Positions 52,880-64,000 are shown, numbered from the stretch's first letter. The stretch is 64,000 nucleotides of DNA from Tethya wilhelma (GCA_964030475.1 CAXIPT010000013.1:1244216-1308215), one strand, 5' to 3'. Notes: generated from the letters alone by a model not told the origin. Numbers and translations: made by a program.

Positions 52880-53730
52880 TACCAATAAACGTACATACCA
52901 ATAATCGAACGCACGTATCTCTTGAACAAAAGCAGCTATCGACTTGAAAGTTGCACCTATGGAATCCTCGCAGAAAGTTGGTCCTAGATCACCACATTTC
53001 AGCGTCAACCTTTTGTTGAATAAACTTTGAGACGCACTTTTGTCGTGCGTTCGAAAATATGAAAAATCGAACAAAACGATCAAAAATCGAACTGTTTGTT
53101 TTTGAGATACTCCTTGAGCGAATTAATGTATCAAAGTATGGCAGCACAAACACCAGCGCTTGCTAATCATAGCATGCAAACGACAGCTTATAAACTCGAC
53201 GTTGTTTCTACTTATTCAAGGTCGAATAATTTACTAATCTGGTTAGCTGGTCACGTGAGTGTCGGGTGCACCGGTACGCGGTAGATGAAGCTGGAATTCA
53301 GGTAGAACTGGGCGCGCAGCTTGGGCCTCAAAATTTGAAATCATGTAAGTGATTTATGGATGAAACGAACAGATCCTGATTCTAGATCAGAGTCTACTCT
53401 GATAATGTATTACAAAACTTCTGGACAAGCCATAATTATTGGTTACAAAAAATTGTTCAAATTTGAGTCGTGGGCAGGACTGAGCTAGCGGCTAGCCAGT
53501 TGAGTATGCTATGTATTGTTCGCTGTATGTCAAGTCTAAACCAAAAGTGTCCAAAAATTTAAAGAGCTAGAGGTTAGGGCCAAGTTTTACTTGCAATTGA
53601 TTTATTAACTTGCTGTAATTCGATCTTGTGTAAACAGATCATCAGAGTGTGTGTGTAATAAACAGAATCCAGATAAGATCCGGAATATTTTTTTTCCAGA
53701 TTCTGAAATTACAAGCAGTTTTCAATGCTT
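52880..53730. other. Gene-free stretch
   Basis: Many TCGA/ATCGAAC words near 52900-53090 but no gene that I can support. Confidence 0.35.
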
Positions 53731-53734
53731 AGTT

Positions 53735-54138
53735 CTAAGCATGGTAGATTAGACCTAAGCCACAGGCGCTTAGATCTAAGCCTAGATAGATTAGGCCTAA
53801 GCTGTGCGCTTAGATGTAAGCCTGGAATGATTAGGCCTAAGCTGTGCGCTTAGATGTAAGCCTGGATAGATTAGACCTAAGCTGTGCGCTTAGATCTAAG
53901 CCTAGAATAGATTAGGCCTAAGCCGTACGCTTAGATCTAAGCCTAGATAGATTAGGCCTAAGCCGTACGCTTAGATCTAAGCCTGGATAGATTAGACCTA
54001 AGCCGTGCGCTTAGATCTAAGCCTGGATAGATTAGACCTAAGCCGGGCGCTTAGATCTAAGCCTGGATAGATTAGACCTAAGCCGTGCGCTTAGATCTAA
54101 GCCTGGATAGATTAGACCTAAGCCGGGCGCTTAGATCT
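53735..54138. repeat. Satellite, about 10 units of 40 bp
   Basis: The consensus contains AGATTAGACCTAAGCCGTGC followed by GCTTAGATCTAAGCCTGGAT. Each unit is internally inverted (CCTAAGC versus GCTTAGG-like halves). Units are contiguous with few substitutions; the last four are the most alike. Confidence 0.95.
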
Positions 54139-54144
54139 GTTTTC

Positions 54145-54555
54145 ACACAATATCATGGTAAAGGTAGTCAGTTTCACAAGTAACATTGTTGACCATTAGA
54201 CAACATGACATTAAAATGTAATCTAGCTCTTGTATGATGCAGCAAGACTCATGGAAATATGCCCAGGTTAGTTATACTATGATATCTATAACTATACTTT
54301 ACAGATAATGTAGTTGAAGTGCCCTGTAGTCTAATAATATTCTTTTCTTTTCTTTGTCTTTGAGCCTTCCTATATAAAAAATTAATTTCTGAACATGCAG
54401 TTTGAACATGTAACTTTAATTTGAAATCTTTTACCTGACCGTGTCCCACGTTGAATATCCTTTTCCCTAAAGCATAAGTAGTAATAATCAAGGACTGTCA
54501 TATATCAAATATGGGCATGTGACAGCTGCCACTATGTCCATGTAACCAATTGACG
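54145..54555. other. Gene-free stretch downstream of the ParB-like gene
   Basis: Likely to include the 3' UTR of the minus-strand gene ending at 54561. No further coding signal. Confidence 0.4.
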
Positions 54556-54560
54556 ATATG

Positions 54561-55011
54561 TTATTGCTGTAACGTACTTGTCATTTGCTTCTTCAAGGTG
54601 GCCATTTCTTGTTTGAGGTTGTTCAAATCTTTTTCTAGGTTGTCTTTTTCTTCTTTCACCTCAGCCAACTCTCTTTGTAAGGCCTCCTTTTCCTTCCTTT
54701 CCTTCTCAAGTTCTTCACTGAGGCTTGTTTGACTCTTGATTTCTGTGTGTATGTCAATAAATATTAATTATTATCCTGTAAAAATTCGTACCAGCAGATG
54801 GCCAGTCATGCATGGTCATAGTGTGTGCTGTATTATAACCTTGGCACTTTTGAATAAATTGTTCAGGTGTTTTTTTCTTCCGCTTCTGTAGTTGTTCTCC
54901 CAACATGTTCAACGAATCCATCTCCATTAGTTCTGGCTGCTCCTGGCTAAGTACCTCTCTGGATTTATTGTACACTCCTTCTAGAGCTTGCATCACCTGT
55001 AAGATGTTAAT

Positions 55012-55052
<41 letters not shown>

Positions 55053-56150
55053 CTGGCTGTGTGTACTTATAATTATATCTATCCAAACCTTTTCTTCTTG
55101 TTTTATCTTTTTGGCAGCTTCTGAAGCCTCTTTGAAGCTCATTTCCAACTTATCAATAGAGCACAAAAGGTTGTACTGTTGCTCTTCATCCAAATTGTGC
55201 AAAAATTGCCAATTTGACTTTTTGCAATCAGGTAGCCCTAGTTCTTCTCTAGTCTTCTGGTCCTTAATGTTTCCCCTCTCATATTTGCCAATGATCCTTG
55301 TTGTGCGCTTCCAGCAACGCTCTGAAAAGCGTGCCAGTAGCCTGGTTGTTCCATGACTGTCCATTGCTTTCTTTTGATCCTTTTGATCCAGTTTCTGCAT
55401 AAAAAATTATGAATGTGTAGCAACAATAACATATTAACAGTTATATACACATACCACAATGCCGAACACAGCTTTGAACACTTTTGTTACTTCTGGTGTC
55501 ACTTTCATATGCTTGGTTTCTTGTACTCTGTTGATTGATGTGAAAATTTGGCGTGCAATCCTGATGTCGTCAGTGAATTTTGTTGAGAGATGGAGTTCTC
55601 CACTCTGATTGTGTGCTTTTCCAACAACTAAAGCTTCTGCATCAGTTAAGTTAGAGTACACTATAGCTGGTCTGTGTTGAATCTCTTTTAACAGCCTAGT
55701 TTTTGGCTCTTTTGAAAGCTTCTGAAAAACCTCTCGAGAGTGGTTTCCTCCAAGCATTTCAAAATCGTAAAATTCGAGATTTTGCTCGTCAAATGTGGCA
55801 TTCGGTGGCAAGCAGATATTCGCAACTAGTGGTGCAACTATTGCATTTGGAGAGGCCCTGATATGCTTCTCTAAGGTCACTAAGTACCTTCCATCTAGCT
55901 TCCTCACACCTCTGTTTTCGGAGGGAGGTACCATTTTTTTCGTAGGAATAGTAAACAAGCCTGCATGGTGAAATTGAAATAGTGGTTTGTTCCTTACATA
56001 CTAATTGTACTAGTAATGCTTACCTAAACGCTTGGTTTCGATGGTAGAAAAGCTAGGTGTCTCGGGAAATTCATCTCTTGTGTGTTCTGCAATATTTGAG
56101 TTATACTGGTACATTGATTTTCTCATATACAACACACACACACACACACA

Positions 56151-56195
<45 letters not shown>

Positions 56196-56673
56196 TGATG
56201 CTATATACCTTCCAACATCTCCGTGTCTAATGTATTCCCTTCATTTGATCTGTCTTTGTCATTGGTACCTTAATGTTGTGTGTGCAGTGTTGTGTACCCT
56301 TTTATTGATAAACACTCACCCATGATCACATGTACACACTCAGAGATGCTCACATACACACACACACACANCACCGCAAGCTTCAACCAGCTGTTTCACC
56401 ATTGATCTACACAGAAAGAGACAGAACACATATTGCCAGGCCCATTTATATCACAAAAGAAATTGTATGAAATACGTTAGTCACATACTTGGAGTCATCT
56501 GTGTCGCCTGAGACTGGTTCAAGTTGTAGAGTGGAGTGGCTCTCAGGCTGCGCCGGTGGTCTAGGCTGGCTAGGAGGGATCCTCAGGCTAGTCTCATCAC
56601 TAGAGGAGGGACCAACAGTTACACTAGTAGAGTCATGGTGGCTGCTAGACTGATGATATCGAGAGTGGGCCAT
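54561..56673 (-). CDS. ParB-like domain protein with C-terminal coiled coil, 8 exons
   Basis: Minus-strand exons: 56673-56489, 56406-56375, 56268-56209, 56086-56024, 55960-55455, 55394-55089, 54996-54792, 54742-54561. All have GT-AG edges (the donor of exon 2 is next to the N at 56371), phases agree, and they sum to 1539 nt, i.e. 512 residues with stop at 54561-54563. Residues 1-61 are Ser/Pro-rich. About 114-260 resembles a ParB/sulfiredoxin-like core: EMLGGNHSREVFQKL (GGNHSR at 184-189, compare the GxHR box of ParB) and NLTDAEALVVGKAHNQ (220-232, compare the EAL...EN region). The middle is rich in charged helices. Residues 453-512 form a Glu/Lys heptad coiled coil (ELEKERKEKEALQREL). The ParB call is motif-based. 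Function is unknown, perhaps DNA binding or nucleotide hydrolysis. The intact frame argues for a functional gene. Confidence 0.75.
55011..55051. repeat. (GT)n microsatellite in intron 6 of the ParB-like gene
   Basis: About 20 GT units between exons 6 and 7; frames across it are artefacts. Confidence 0.9.
56131..56190. repeat. (CA)n microsatellite in intron 3 of the ParB-like gene
   Basis: About 30 CA units with one TA interruption, between exons 3 and 4. Confidence 0.9.
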
Positions 56674-56875
56674 TCTTTATACCGGTTCAGTCTTCCGCAG
56701 TGACTGGCAGTTAATTTTCTATATGAATGAGTCAGTGCAGTGACAACTTTATGAATCACTGAGTGGCATTTACAGTATAGTACTAGTGAAGTAGTCTAGT
56801 ATACCTGTTTTAATCGCCAAAAAAAAAGAGTTTTGTGGTTTTTGCTGTTGGGTGTTGGTCTGGTATGTTTGTGTG

Positions 56876-57346
56876 CAGAGGAGGTTCGACACAATTAACC
56901 TTTCATTAATGAGGTCACGTATAATGACTAAGCTGAACCGCTTTAATTGCATTCCAAAGTCCACGTGGTCAGTCAGAGAAGCGAAATCAAGAGTTTATTT
57001 TTGTAAATAGCAAGCAAGCAAGATAATGATGCAATTGGCAACTTGTCAGGAGTGGTCTGAGTCTGAGTCCAATGAGCCTCAGCCTGAGTTGTTCTCATCT
57101 GTAGGGACACGAACACGGTATGCCTTGATCAAGCTGATGAATCCTTTCTACACTTTGCAGCATGGCTCAGAGCGTCCCTTTGATGGTTTAGAGGGAGTAG
57201 TGCCTGTTGGCGTGCCACTCATACGTTTTTTGTTCATACAGGACTGTTGGATAGAAGCGGAGCCTGGACCACGTGGACTTTGGTATGCCATTAAGCTGCT
57301 CGGTATATATAGCAATTATTCGTGACCTCATTAATTGTGTCGAACC
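56876..57346. mobile_element. hAT-like MITE, uninterrupted relative of 41833-43939
   Basis: It starts CAGAGGAGGTTCGACACAAT and ends TTGTGTCGAACC, with an exact 8-bp duplication TTTGTGTG (56868-56875, 57347-57354). The last seven bases expected on the right (TCCTCTG) are missing. It contains a 99-codon open frame (57026-57325), also partly recognisable in the other copy but without known motif. It lies about 200 bp upstream of the ParB-like gene. Confidence 0.8.
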
Positions 57347-59023
57347 TTTGTGTGTCACACAGTATCTCTGGTATCTCCATATTTGGCACAAAAGGGACTT
57401 CCCGGATCCCTGATTGTTTACTTACGTCACCAATCAGTGATGCAACGGGCCATACCATGTACTGTACCACACCATTAGCCTCGTCCCCAGGCCCAAAAGA
57501 GGGCCTGGTACACACTGTTTGCGCATGCGCGTCCGTGAAACCACATGGTTTCGAGAAGATTTGTGGGTGTGTTCATAGATGACGTATTATATCGAACGCT
57601 AAACGAGTTCTAGGGTCTCTTAGAAAGCTTCTGTGAGCCTATTTAGACTTAGTAGTTGTAGAGAAACTAATCGAGTAGTACCTTATTAGATCAAGAAGCT
57701 TACAACCAACATCTGCGTTGGCAAAGTTGAGAAATTGTCAGTGGTGAGTGTCTGTGTCTTGAAATACCACAAAAACTAATTCAAAGTGATAGATAGGTAG
57801 AAATACATCCAGCGATCTACTCTAAGCAACAAAACTTTGGCTAAAAATACTTCTATTCGGTGAATCACTTTTTCTTCATACTTTTAGAATGGGGGTCCAA
57901 GGTACATTAATCAGTCAATCCGCGCCGCCAACAGGCGAAATTACGTGAATTTATTTTTACTATGACGTCATTTTGGTGGTGAAAATTTAGCTGAATTCGA
58001 CAAAGTAGGTAGCGTCACAAACGCTGCCAGTATGCCACTTTTGGAGCAAATGAGGCCAAAGAAGCTGTGTACAACATTGCAGGTAGAGTGTTTAGACATG
58101 TACAACAGATAGTTAATTAAGTCCATACTGCTTGTCATATTTCTTTTGTGTGCTGTTGAAATGAGCGACCTTGCTGATGCCATATGAAAGGTGGCATTGG
58201 TATGTGCGATAATATCTGGAAAAACTGTCAGAACAAGTTAGATCTCATGTATATTTTCAAGAAGATACTTGGCCATCTGCTAGTCAAACCTTGAGATCTT
58301 ATGGGTGTCAGAAAATGAATTCTATCAAGATAATTGTGCAGGCATGTACTGATTTATTCAGCAAGTACACTTTTAATGAGTCATGCATCCAATTCTGTGA
58401 TGTTATTACTGTTGAAAACTGTTTGATATACATTATTGAGTATTTCTTTCTATGTAGCAGTATTGTTTTCATTCTGTAAGTTTGTTCTGATAATTTTGTA
58501 GATCAATAATTCTTTGCTATTGAAAACTCTGTAATTGAACATTTTAATGTGACGATCCTTACCTAAGCCTATACATTGTGATACTGTAGAGATTTGCATC
58601 GCTCTTGCAAGGTTCATTTCTAAGGGAACAACTCAAAATTCGACGAAAAGAATCTTCATTGTGTCTACGCTTAGCAAAAATGAAATTGTACGATTAGCAG
58701 AGTCAGAAAAATGAATCTATCGCTTATAAGCGAATTATTTCAGTGCATCATAATTGATCATCTACAAATGGTATGCAAAAGAAATTTGTTATAAATATAA
58801 TATAACATGCAGTACTTTAGATTTCTTGAGTTGCAATGATCCTGGGACAGCTTCAATTCTTGCAAAAGTGGACAATACAAACTCATGAATAATACATTTT
58901 TAATTTTGCTGACATCAGCAAAAAATTAAAAATTAACGTGACCGTACGGACTTCCGGAAATTGGCGGTTTGACTGTAATTGAGAAGTGACGTCAAAGTAT
59001 ACGGACGTGTGTCGATAGTTTTC

Positions 59024-59049
59024 AATCGCCCTGGAATTCCAGGGCGATT
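59024..59049. repeat. Perfect 26-bp palindrome
   Basis: Half-site AATCGCCCTGGAA followed by its exact complement; centre GGAATTCC. Confidence 0.85.
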
Positions 59050-59069
59050 AAGCGCATGCGCAAACAGTG

Positions 59070-59335
59070 TAGCCTCGTTCCCAGGCTCTCTCCCAGTGAA
59101 TATTTATGCACGCGCGCGCGCAAAAATAAGAAGGGAGAGAGCCTGGTACGCGAAATCACGTGAATGACGTTGCCCGTAGAGAGACAGTAGAGAGAGTTTG
59201 TATGGTTTCTCTACTACAGCATACTAATTTTTCTGCGCGCGACGTCATTCACGTGATTTCGCGTACCAGGCTCTCTCCCTTCCTATTTTTCAGCGTGTAA
59301 TATTCTGGGAGAGATCCTGGGAACGATCGAGGCTA
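59070..59335. mobile_element. MULE-like foldback element, family E, copy E3
   Basis: A 266-bp element from TAGCCTCGTTCCCAGGCTCT to GATCGAGGCTA, flanked by an exact 9-bp duplication CAAACAGTG (59061-59069, 59336-59344). The arms include GCGAAATCACGTGAATGACG and its complement. Confidence 0.9.
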
Positions 59336-59373
59336 CAAACAGTGTGTACCAGGCCCTCTGTAATGGTCCGGGT

Positions 59374-59526
59374 CAGAGGAGGTACGACACGAGTGCGCCT
59401 TTGCTGAGCTGGCAAAGCAGGTGCACGTGACCAATTCTCATTATGAAGTATTGCGGTCACATGATTGGAATGTAATTAACAGACTTGCCAGCTCAGCAAA
59501 GGCACACTCGTGTCGTACCTCCTCTG
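59374..59526. mobile_element. Small hAT-like MITE (CAGAGGAGGTACGACACGAG)
   Basis: A 153-bp element with 42-bp inverted ends (CAGAGGAGGTACGACACGAG, then GCCTTTGCTGAGCTGGC), flanked by a repeated GGTCCGGGT (59365-59373, 59527-59535; 8 or 9 bp). The termini are related to the 56876 element. Confidence 0.85.
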
Positions 59527-59539
59527 GGTCCGGGTAGGG

Positions 59540-60660
59540 CTTGCTCACTACAATATATGAATATCATTAAATGACGCAAAACCATTGCCATGACGTTAAT
59601 GGTTTGTAGTTGCAAGCTAGCCAAGCGCGTAGACTGTAGAGCGCAGACTGCAGGCTTCCTAGGCCTCCAGAATCCTCCTTTGACCTTCATGCTTTTACTC
59701 AAGGAAAGGGAAAAGGGGAGACGACTCTGACTGCTCATTATCATGGATAAGCTGCATCTAGCTGCATGAGACTGATGATGTCTGTACCAGACGTGGATCA
59801 CTCCGCACTGACTTAGATTCAGACTGATGATTTAGCCTGGTAAGTATAGCAACTTGACTCAGTAGTTCAGAGTCACATACACATTGTGACAACAATGATT
59901 ATTTAACCAAGCCTAAAATATAAACTATGTCAGCCACATTATGCCACATATGGAGTCACTGAGTTGGCTGTAGATACATGTCAGCCTGACAGGCTAAGCC
60001 GCTTAGTATATGTGTGTGAACAGTTTCAAGGTGTGGTCAACAGTCATACCATAGATAATACTATACTTCGGCTATACCCATTGTACTATATCCGTGACCT
60101 GGACCAAAATTTGATTGTCCAATTTTTAGGACTTAACCCTTGATCACACAATTTTGGAAGGCTTGATCATAAAGAATTTGACCTTTGAATCAGGTAAAAC
60201 ATGCTAGCTGTAGCTAGTGCCCATTTACTGTTGATCCTGCATGGTTGTGGGTGTTAATACAGCAGTATCATGACCACCACTTGTGTCTGTATCAGTTACC
60301 ATGCTGGACTCTGTATAGTGTCCGAGTCACCATAACAATACGCATTTAATTTTATTCATTTATTGTGGACAGAGAATGTTTGCTACGCACTTGCACATGT
60401 ACATGGACTGAGCCTACAACTACTGATGGTTCTCAGATGATATTTACTGTCCCCAACTCCATGAACTGTATGATAGCCAAGAACACCCTGGTTGAGATCT
60501 TTAATTGTTAATCTGAGGCAGTTCTAGGATCATCCATCATAAGGGATACCATTCCAAGGCCTGGAGACTCCAACAGCTCTGTTATCAAGCTTTGTCATTT
60601 GGTTGACAACAAAAGATCGCAAGGTAAGTTTATTCAAGCCTTTTTCTCACACCTGAACTC
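59540..60660. other. Gene-free stretch
   Basis: A diverged family J end (CAAGGTGTGGTCAACAGTCA) lies near 60029. A possible GT-bounded frame near 60580-60625 is too weak to call. Confidence 0.35.
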
Positions 60661-60667
60661 CATTGAT

Positions 60668-60978
60668 CAAGGGGTAGTCAAGCGGCCATACCCGCTGTAC
60701 TAACACCCGCAACCGGGATCAAGATGCAATCAAGGGGTCAAAGCAACAAAAATTAGCCCCATCAAGGGTCAAGAAAGCTCAACTGCTTGCTTTCAATCAA
60801 CGGTCAAAGGTCATTAGCTGCAAATTAGCACGTTTTAGTGGGTCAAAGTTCAAATTTATCACAATCAAAACCTTCTAAAGTAGTGAGATCAAGGGTCAAG
60901 GCCTAAAAATTGGACAGGTCAAATTTTGATGCCGATTGCGGGTGTTAGTACAGCGAGTATGGTCGTGACCACCCCTTG
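60668..60978. mobile_element. Foldback element, family J, copy 2
   Basis: A 311-bp element, ends CAAGGGGTAGTCAAGCGGCC and TGGTCGTGACCACCCCTTG, flanked by an exact 5-bp duplication TTGAT (60663-60667, 60979-60983). The interior has repeated GGTCAA words. Confidence 0.75.
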
Positions 60979-60984
60979 TTGATT

Positions 60985-61730
60985 TTTGTAGTCTAGTTCT
61001 TGATTCCACCTCTCTCTGCCAGCAGAAAAGGGAGTCTAGAAAAACTGGCACATGTACATTTTGTGTTCCTTCTCAAAAACGGCTAGAGCCAACTAGATTG
61101 CTAGCTTGATCAGTGTCAACCTCAACTATTTTTCACACAAATATTGTGTGTGTGTGTGTGTGCGCATGCAAGAGAATAAAGTTAATGTAATAACTATGTA
61201 TTAAATTTTGATTTTCTAACCCGTATACAGCTCCAGATCAGCATTGCATCGTGTGGGGGGGTCACCAGTGTAGAAGTTCGCCAGGAGATTACTGGAATAT
61301 CCTAAGTCAAACCACTGACTCCATCTGTCTTTGAAGAGTGAAAAGCTGGGTGGAACTGTACCATGCAATCAACTTAAATTCATCAGGAATAACAGTTACC
61401 AAACTTAAATAATTTGTGCTCCTTATTGTATATTTATGTCCACAAAATTAAATTATTTTGTGCCAATTTCTACAGCGAGCTAGACTCTCTCTTCACTGCA
61501 TACAACAGTAGTACCCTTCCCTAAGTTAATTCTTTCATTTACTAAGTAATCATCAATATACACACCCTCTGGTCGCGTGATACACTTCACCTAGCTACTA
61601 ATAGTGAACTGAATTAATAGTATCAATTATTTATTTCCTGTAATACTGAACTCATCACTACCTGTATAACTATAGTTATTGAAAACTGTTGTTTGTGCTT
61701 GAGTTGTGTTTACTGTGCATACAGTACAGA
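60985..61730. other. Gene-free stretch
   Basis: A short GT repeat near 61148 and no supported gene. Confidence 0.35.
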
Positions 61731-61731
61731 A

Positions 61732-61960
61732 GAACCAATAGTGGACCCTCCAAGATATAATAGGGACATTGTATTGTTGACATCTCAACAAAGAACAATT
61801 CTTGGTTAATTCCCAAACTTTATAATTCTCCCATTATACCAATACAAACAAAACCTCTGAGAAGAGGACAAACTCTCTACAAAGGACAAAGAAGCTGAAT
61901 TTATATAATTGTCCCCCAAGGTGTCCTTTTTTTCAGAGATTTTTAATTACTGTATAATAA
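61732..61960. mobile_element. Possible pogo/Tigger-like MITE
   Basis: The left end AATAGTGGACCCTCCAAGAT and an inner CTGAGAAGAGGACAAACTC / GTGTCCTTTTTTTCAGAG inverted pair, closing near TTACTGTATAA, resemble pogo-type ends. The match is imperfect. Confidence 0.3.
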
Positions 61961-62105
61961 TGTATGCATTGCAAGTATGTGTGTGCAAGGTGTTTGTCTT
62001 TCTTTCTATCTAGCTAAGGGGCTGGATAGAACTTTGGGTGCCGGCATAATGTTATGAATAGTTGAACACCCTTAAGTGTGTGCCTACTGCAGGGTCATGT
62101 AACTC

Positions 62106-62108
<3 letters not shown>

Positions 62109-62160
<52 letters not shown>

Positions 62161-62205
62161 ATGTGTGTGTGTGTGTGTGTGTGTGTGCATGTGTGTGTGT
62201 CTGTA
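62109..62205. repeat. (GT)n microsatellite with GCAT interruptions
   Basis: About 95 bases of GT repeats; the Val/Cys and Thr/His frames over it are artefacts. Confidence 0.95.
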
Positions 62206-62377
62206 AGTGTATGTAGATACAGTCATGTCATAGATACAGTCAGTCATGCATGTGCATATACTACTTGTACTACCATGATTGTGTGCATGTATATAAGGGC
62301 AAGGCTTATAATTTGTGTCTCCATGGAGTGATGATGATATAGCAATAGCATGCATGATTCTGTGTTTCACTTTCGTG

Positions 62378-62605
62378 CTATAAAATGCAACTGCCCTAAC
62401 TGGGCACATGAAAAGTTACTGTCCTTATTAGGGCACTTCAACTATAATGTGAGGGAAATGCTTTGTGACAGCTTTTTCAACTTTTGCAATCATGAAAATA
62501 TGATTCTTGTTAACTATTTTTATATTTGCATGCTTTTAAATGCATCTGCCCTAAATGGGCACTCAAAACGTTACTGTCCTCATTAGGGCACTAGAACTTT
62601 ATTGT
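62378..62605. repeat. Dispersed direct repeat pair
   Basis: 62378-62450 and 62535-62605 share AAATGCAACTGCCCTAACTG-like sequence and a following TTACTGTCCTNATTAGGGCA pattern. Each half contains an inverted GCCCTAA / TTAGGGC pair, so it may be two MITE ends. Confidence 0.45.
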
Positions 62606-62609
62606 GCTA

Positions 62610-63195
62610 TAGATGCAATTGCAAGCTTAATACTTTAAGAATTCTGGACTTCTGAGATCATAATAACATAATATTATGCACCTAGCTAATTCACCATTAT
62701 TATAAGTTTGATGTAGTGTGTGTGTTTGTGTACATGTGCGTGTCTGCATGTGCAGTGTATGTGATATTAATGCTATTTAATATATATTCCATGCAGAATA
62801 TAATTGTAAGAGTACATACTTTTGAACACGCATGCTTTGACGAAGGAAATCATAGAGTAAAACAGTTAACTCGAGTTTCACAGTGCAGTAAAAACTGGAG
62901 TTTACTTAGCTAAGTAAACTATGGTAAATGGAATTTTAGATTACTGCAAATTTCAAGGTGTGGTAAACCTATGCAGTACAACATTAGTAAAACTGTAGGA
63001 AAACTCAAAGCTTGTGGGTGGTAACTAAGTCTTTAGCCACATGGCTAAGCCTAAGGACAAAGGTCATGGTAAAATTAAAATTTACTCATTTATAACTCTG
63101 AGTCAGAGCATGCAATGCCAGCAAATTATGCACGTTCAAAGACCAGGACAAGGACTCCGTCGAAGAGATCTAGACTGATAAAGTAAGTAGGGCAC
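62610..63195. other. Gene-free stretch
   Basis: TG-rich near 62720-62760; repeated GGTAAA/AGTAAA words at 62860-63080. No gene. Confidence 0.35.
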
Positions 63196-63200
63196 ATGCC

Positions 63201-63567
63201 CTAGTGTGCCCTAGTGTAGCTACGCCACTGCTGTAGTTGCCGCACTGATGAGAAAACTATGCCCAAAAACTTGTTTGGGTCAATGTCTGCTACCTTCAGT
63301 GCCTCATTGACTGACGAGTGAGAGCCTTGCGATCTGCAAACTTGAACAATGGGCCTGACCCCATACCACAGACAATTCAGCACTGCTGCAACATGATAGA
63401 TCTCTGAATCTGTCTTTCCCAAAAAGAGGTTGACCCCCTTGCAAATGGATCAGTTTTGGATGCTTTGATAGGACTGATGGAGAATCCGCATCGTCCACAG
63501 CAATGTCAGTGGGGCTCAAATGAACAGCTTCGTCATACTCACTATCATTAAGCCTTGGCGCATGCAT
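63201..63567 (-). pseudogene. Unrecognised frameshifted open frame
   Basis: Two overlapping minus frames look like one protein with a shift near 63415: an acidic start (LNDSEYDEAVHLSPTDIAVD), then FGK continuing into TDSEIYHVAAVLNCLWYGV and NEALKVADIDPNKFLGIVF. Family not recognised; it could be a mobile-element gene. The ends are undefined. Confidence 0.3.
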
Positions 63568-63592
63568 AGCAGGATTACAGTAGTTGTTTTGT

Positions 63593-63614
63593 CCGTCTGT
63601 CTGTCTGTCTGTCC
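63593..63614. repeat. (GTCT)n microsatellite
   Basis: Five to six tandem GTCT units. Confidence 0.8.
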
Positions 63615-63645
63615 CTCAAGAAAGACAGTTCTAGCGAAAAAATGA

Positions 63646-64000
63646 ATGGTTTTAGCCATTCCTGTGTCTCATTACATTTCCGATGTTTTTTTTTACTTGT
63701 TTGTTCTCATTTTTCCATAATTCTACAAATTATATTTGAGTTGGTGTGTGTAGCTAGCTACTGAGCTAGTAGTCTGGCAAGCCAGACTCACTGAGCCAGC
63801 GGCGGGCTGCTGAGCTGGTACTTGAACAACGGTCACACTTGTGTATATAGCCTGAGTGAAACACACATCTCAGTCATTTGGAGGCAGGAGCTGTATCATA
63901 AGATTTACTTGTCTTTCTATATGTTATGATAATCAAAGTCCTGATTCATCTCTTAAGAAGAGCAACCAGGTATCACAAAATAGTTCCAGGCAACTTCAGT
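63646..64000 (+). mobile_element. R1 copy (right arm of A plus linker), running off the window
   Basis: CCATTCCTGTGTCTCATTAC through the linker CTACTGAGCTAGTAGTCTGG to CCAGGCAACTTCAGT matches 14920-15180. Block B would follow beyond 64000. Confidence 0.75.

Larger units (their letters stand above)
57476..59361. mobile_element. Candidate large foldback element with short arms
   Basis: The left arm (57476-57530: TAGCCTCGTCCCCAGGCCC, GGCCTGGTACACACTGTTTG, CGCATGCGC) is complementary to 59049-59069 plus 59336-59361 once the E3 insert is removed. The outermost right arm is missing, so the right boundary is uncertain. The 1.5-kb interior has no gene I can support. Confidence 0.4.

Noticed and set aside
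52637..53083. 148-codon minus frame with a basic end
   Set aside because: It overlaps the gag start and terminal repeat of the DIRS-like element in another frame; no motif.
53735..54138. CRISPR-like array
   Set aside because: The units are contiguous 40-bp satellite repeats without unique spacers, in a eukaryotic context and without cas genes.
62062..62409. Val/Cys-rich and Thr/His-rich frames
   Set aside because: Both are readings of the GT repeat.

Overview
The window is eukaryotic nuclear DNA, A+T-rich and very repeat-dense. It has no bacterial gene organisation, rRNA, tRNA or CRISPR. Small GT-AG introns, an animal-type receptor tyrosine kinase, a DIRS-like retrotransposon and many miniature inverted-repeat elements suggest an early-branching animal; a demosponge is my best guess from content alone. 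Single N bases (8502, 31318, 35163, 41623, 45808, 51991, 56371) and one 31-base N run (11421-11451) mark joins where assembly may be wrong. Family letters (R1, A, D, E and so on) are my own labels.

Two host-type genes stand out. On the minus strand at 54561-56673 an apparently intact 8-exon gene encodes 512 residues with a ParB-like core and a C-terminal coiled coil. On the minus strand between 45807 and 37550, four exons of a tyrosine kinase domain read in phase from the alpha-D region to subdomain IX; both ends of the gene are missing. The kinase introns are full of mobile elements.

The rest is mostly mobile DNA. 1-2170: hAT transposase remnant inside a TTAA-flanked element. 2231-19565: many copies of a composite repeat (R1), long-TIR elements, LINE relics and nested MITEs. 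20382-24627: a seemingly perfect 2018-bp tandem duplication. 24631-31218: TA-, TTAA- and 9-bp-TSD elements, a broken spliced transposase-like gene, and a compact Tc1/IS630-like transposon with two convergent genes. 32385-35162: degenerate DIRS-like pol (RT, RNase H, tyrosine recombinase). 35164-47626: kinase locus between two inverted copies of one repeat-bearing segment. 48070-53090: more R1, a 9-bp-TSD foldback and two opposed DIRS gag ends. 53735-54138: a 40-bp satellite. 54561-56673: the ParB-like gene. 56876-64000: MITEs, microsatellites and an R1 copy running off the end.

Target-site duplications readable in the sequence sort the elements into TA, TTAA, 4-bp, 5-bp, 8-bp and 9-bp classes. 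Several elements sit inside one another, giving a relative insertion history.
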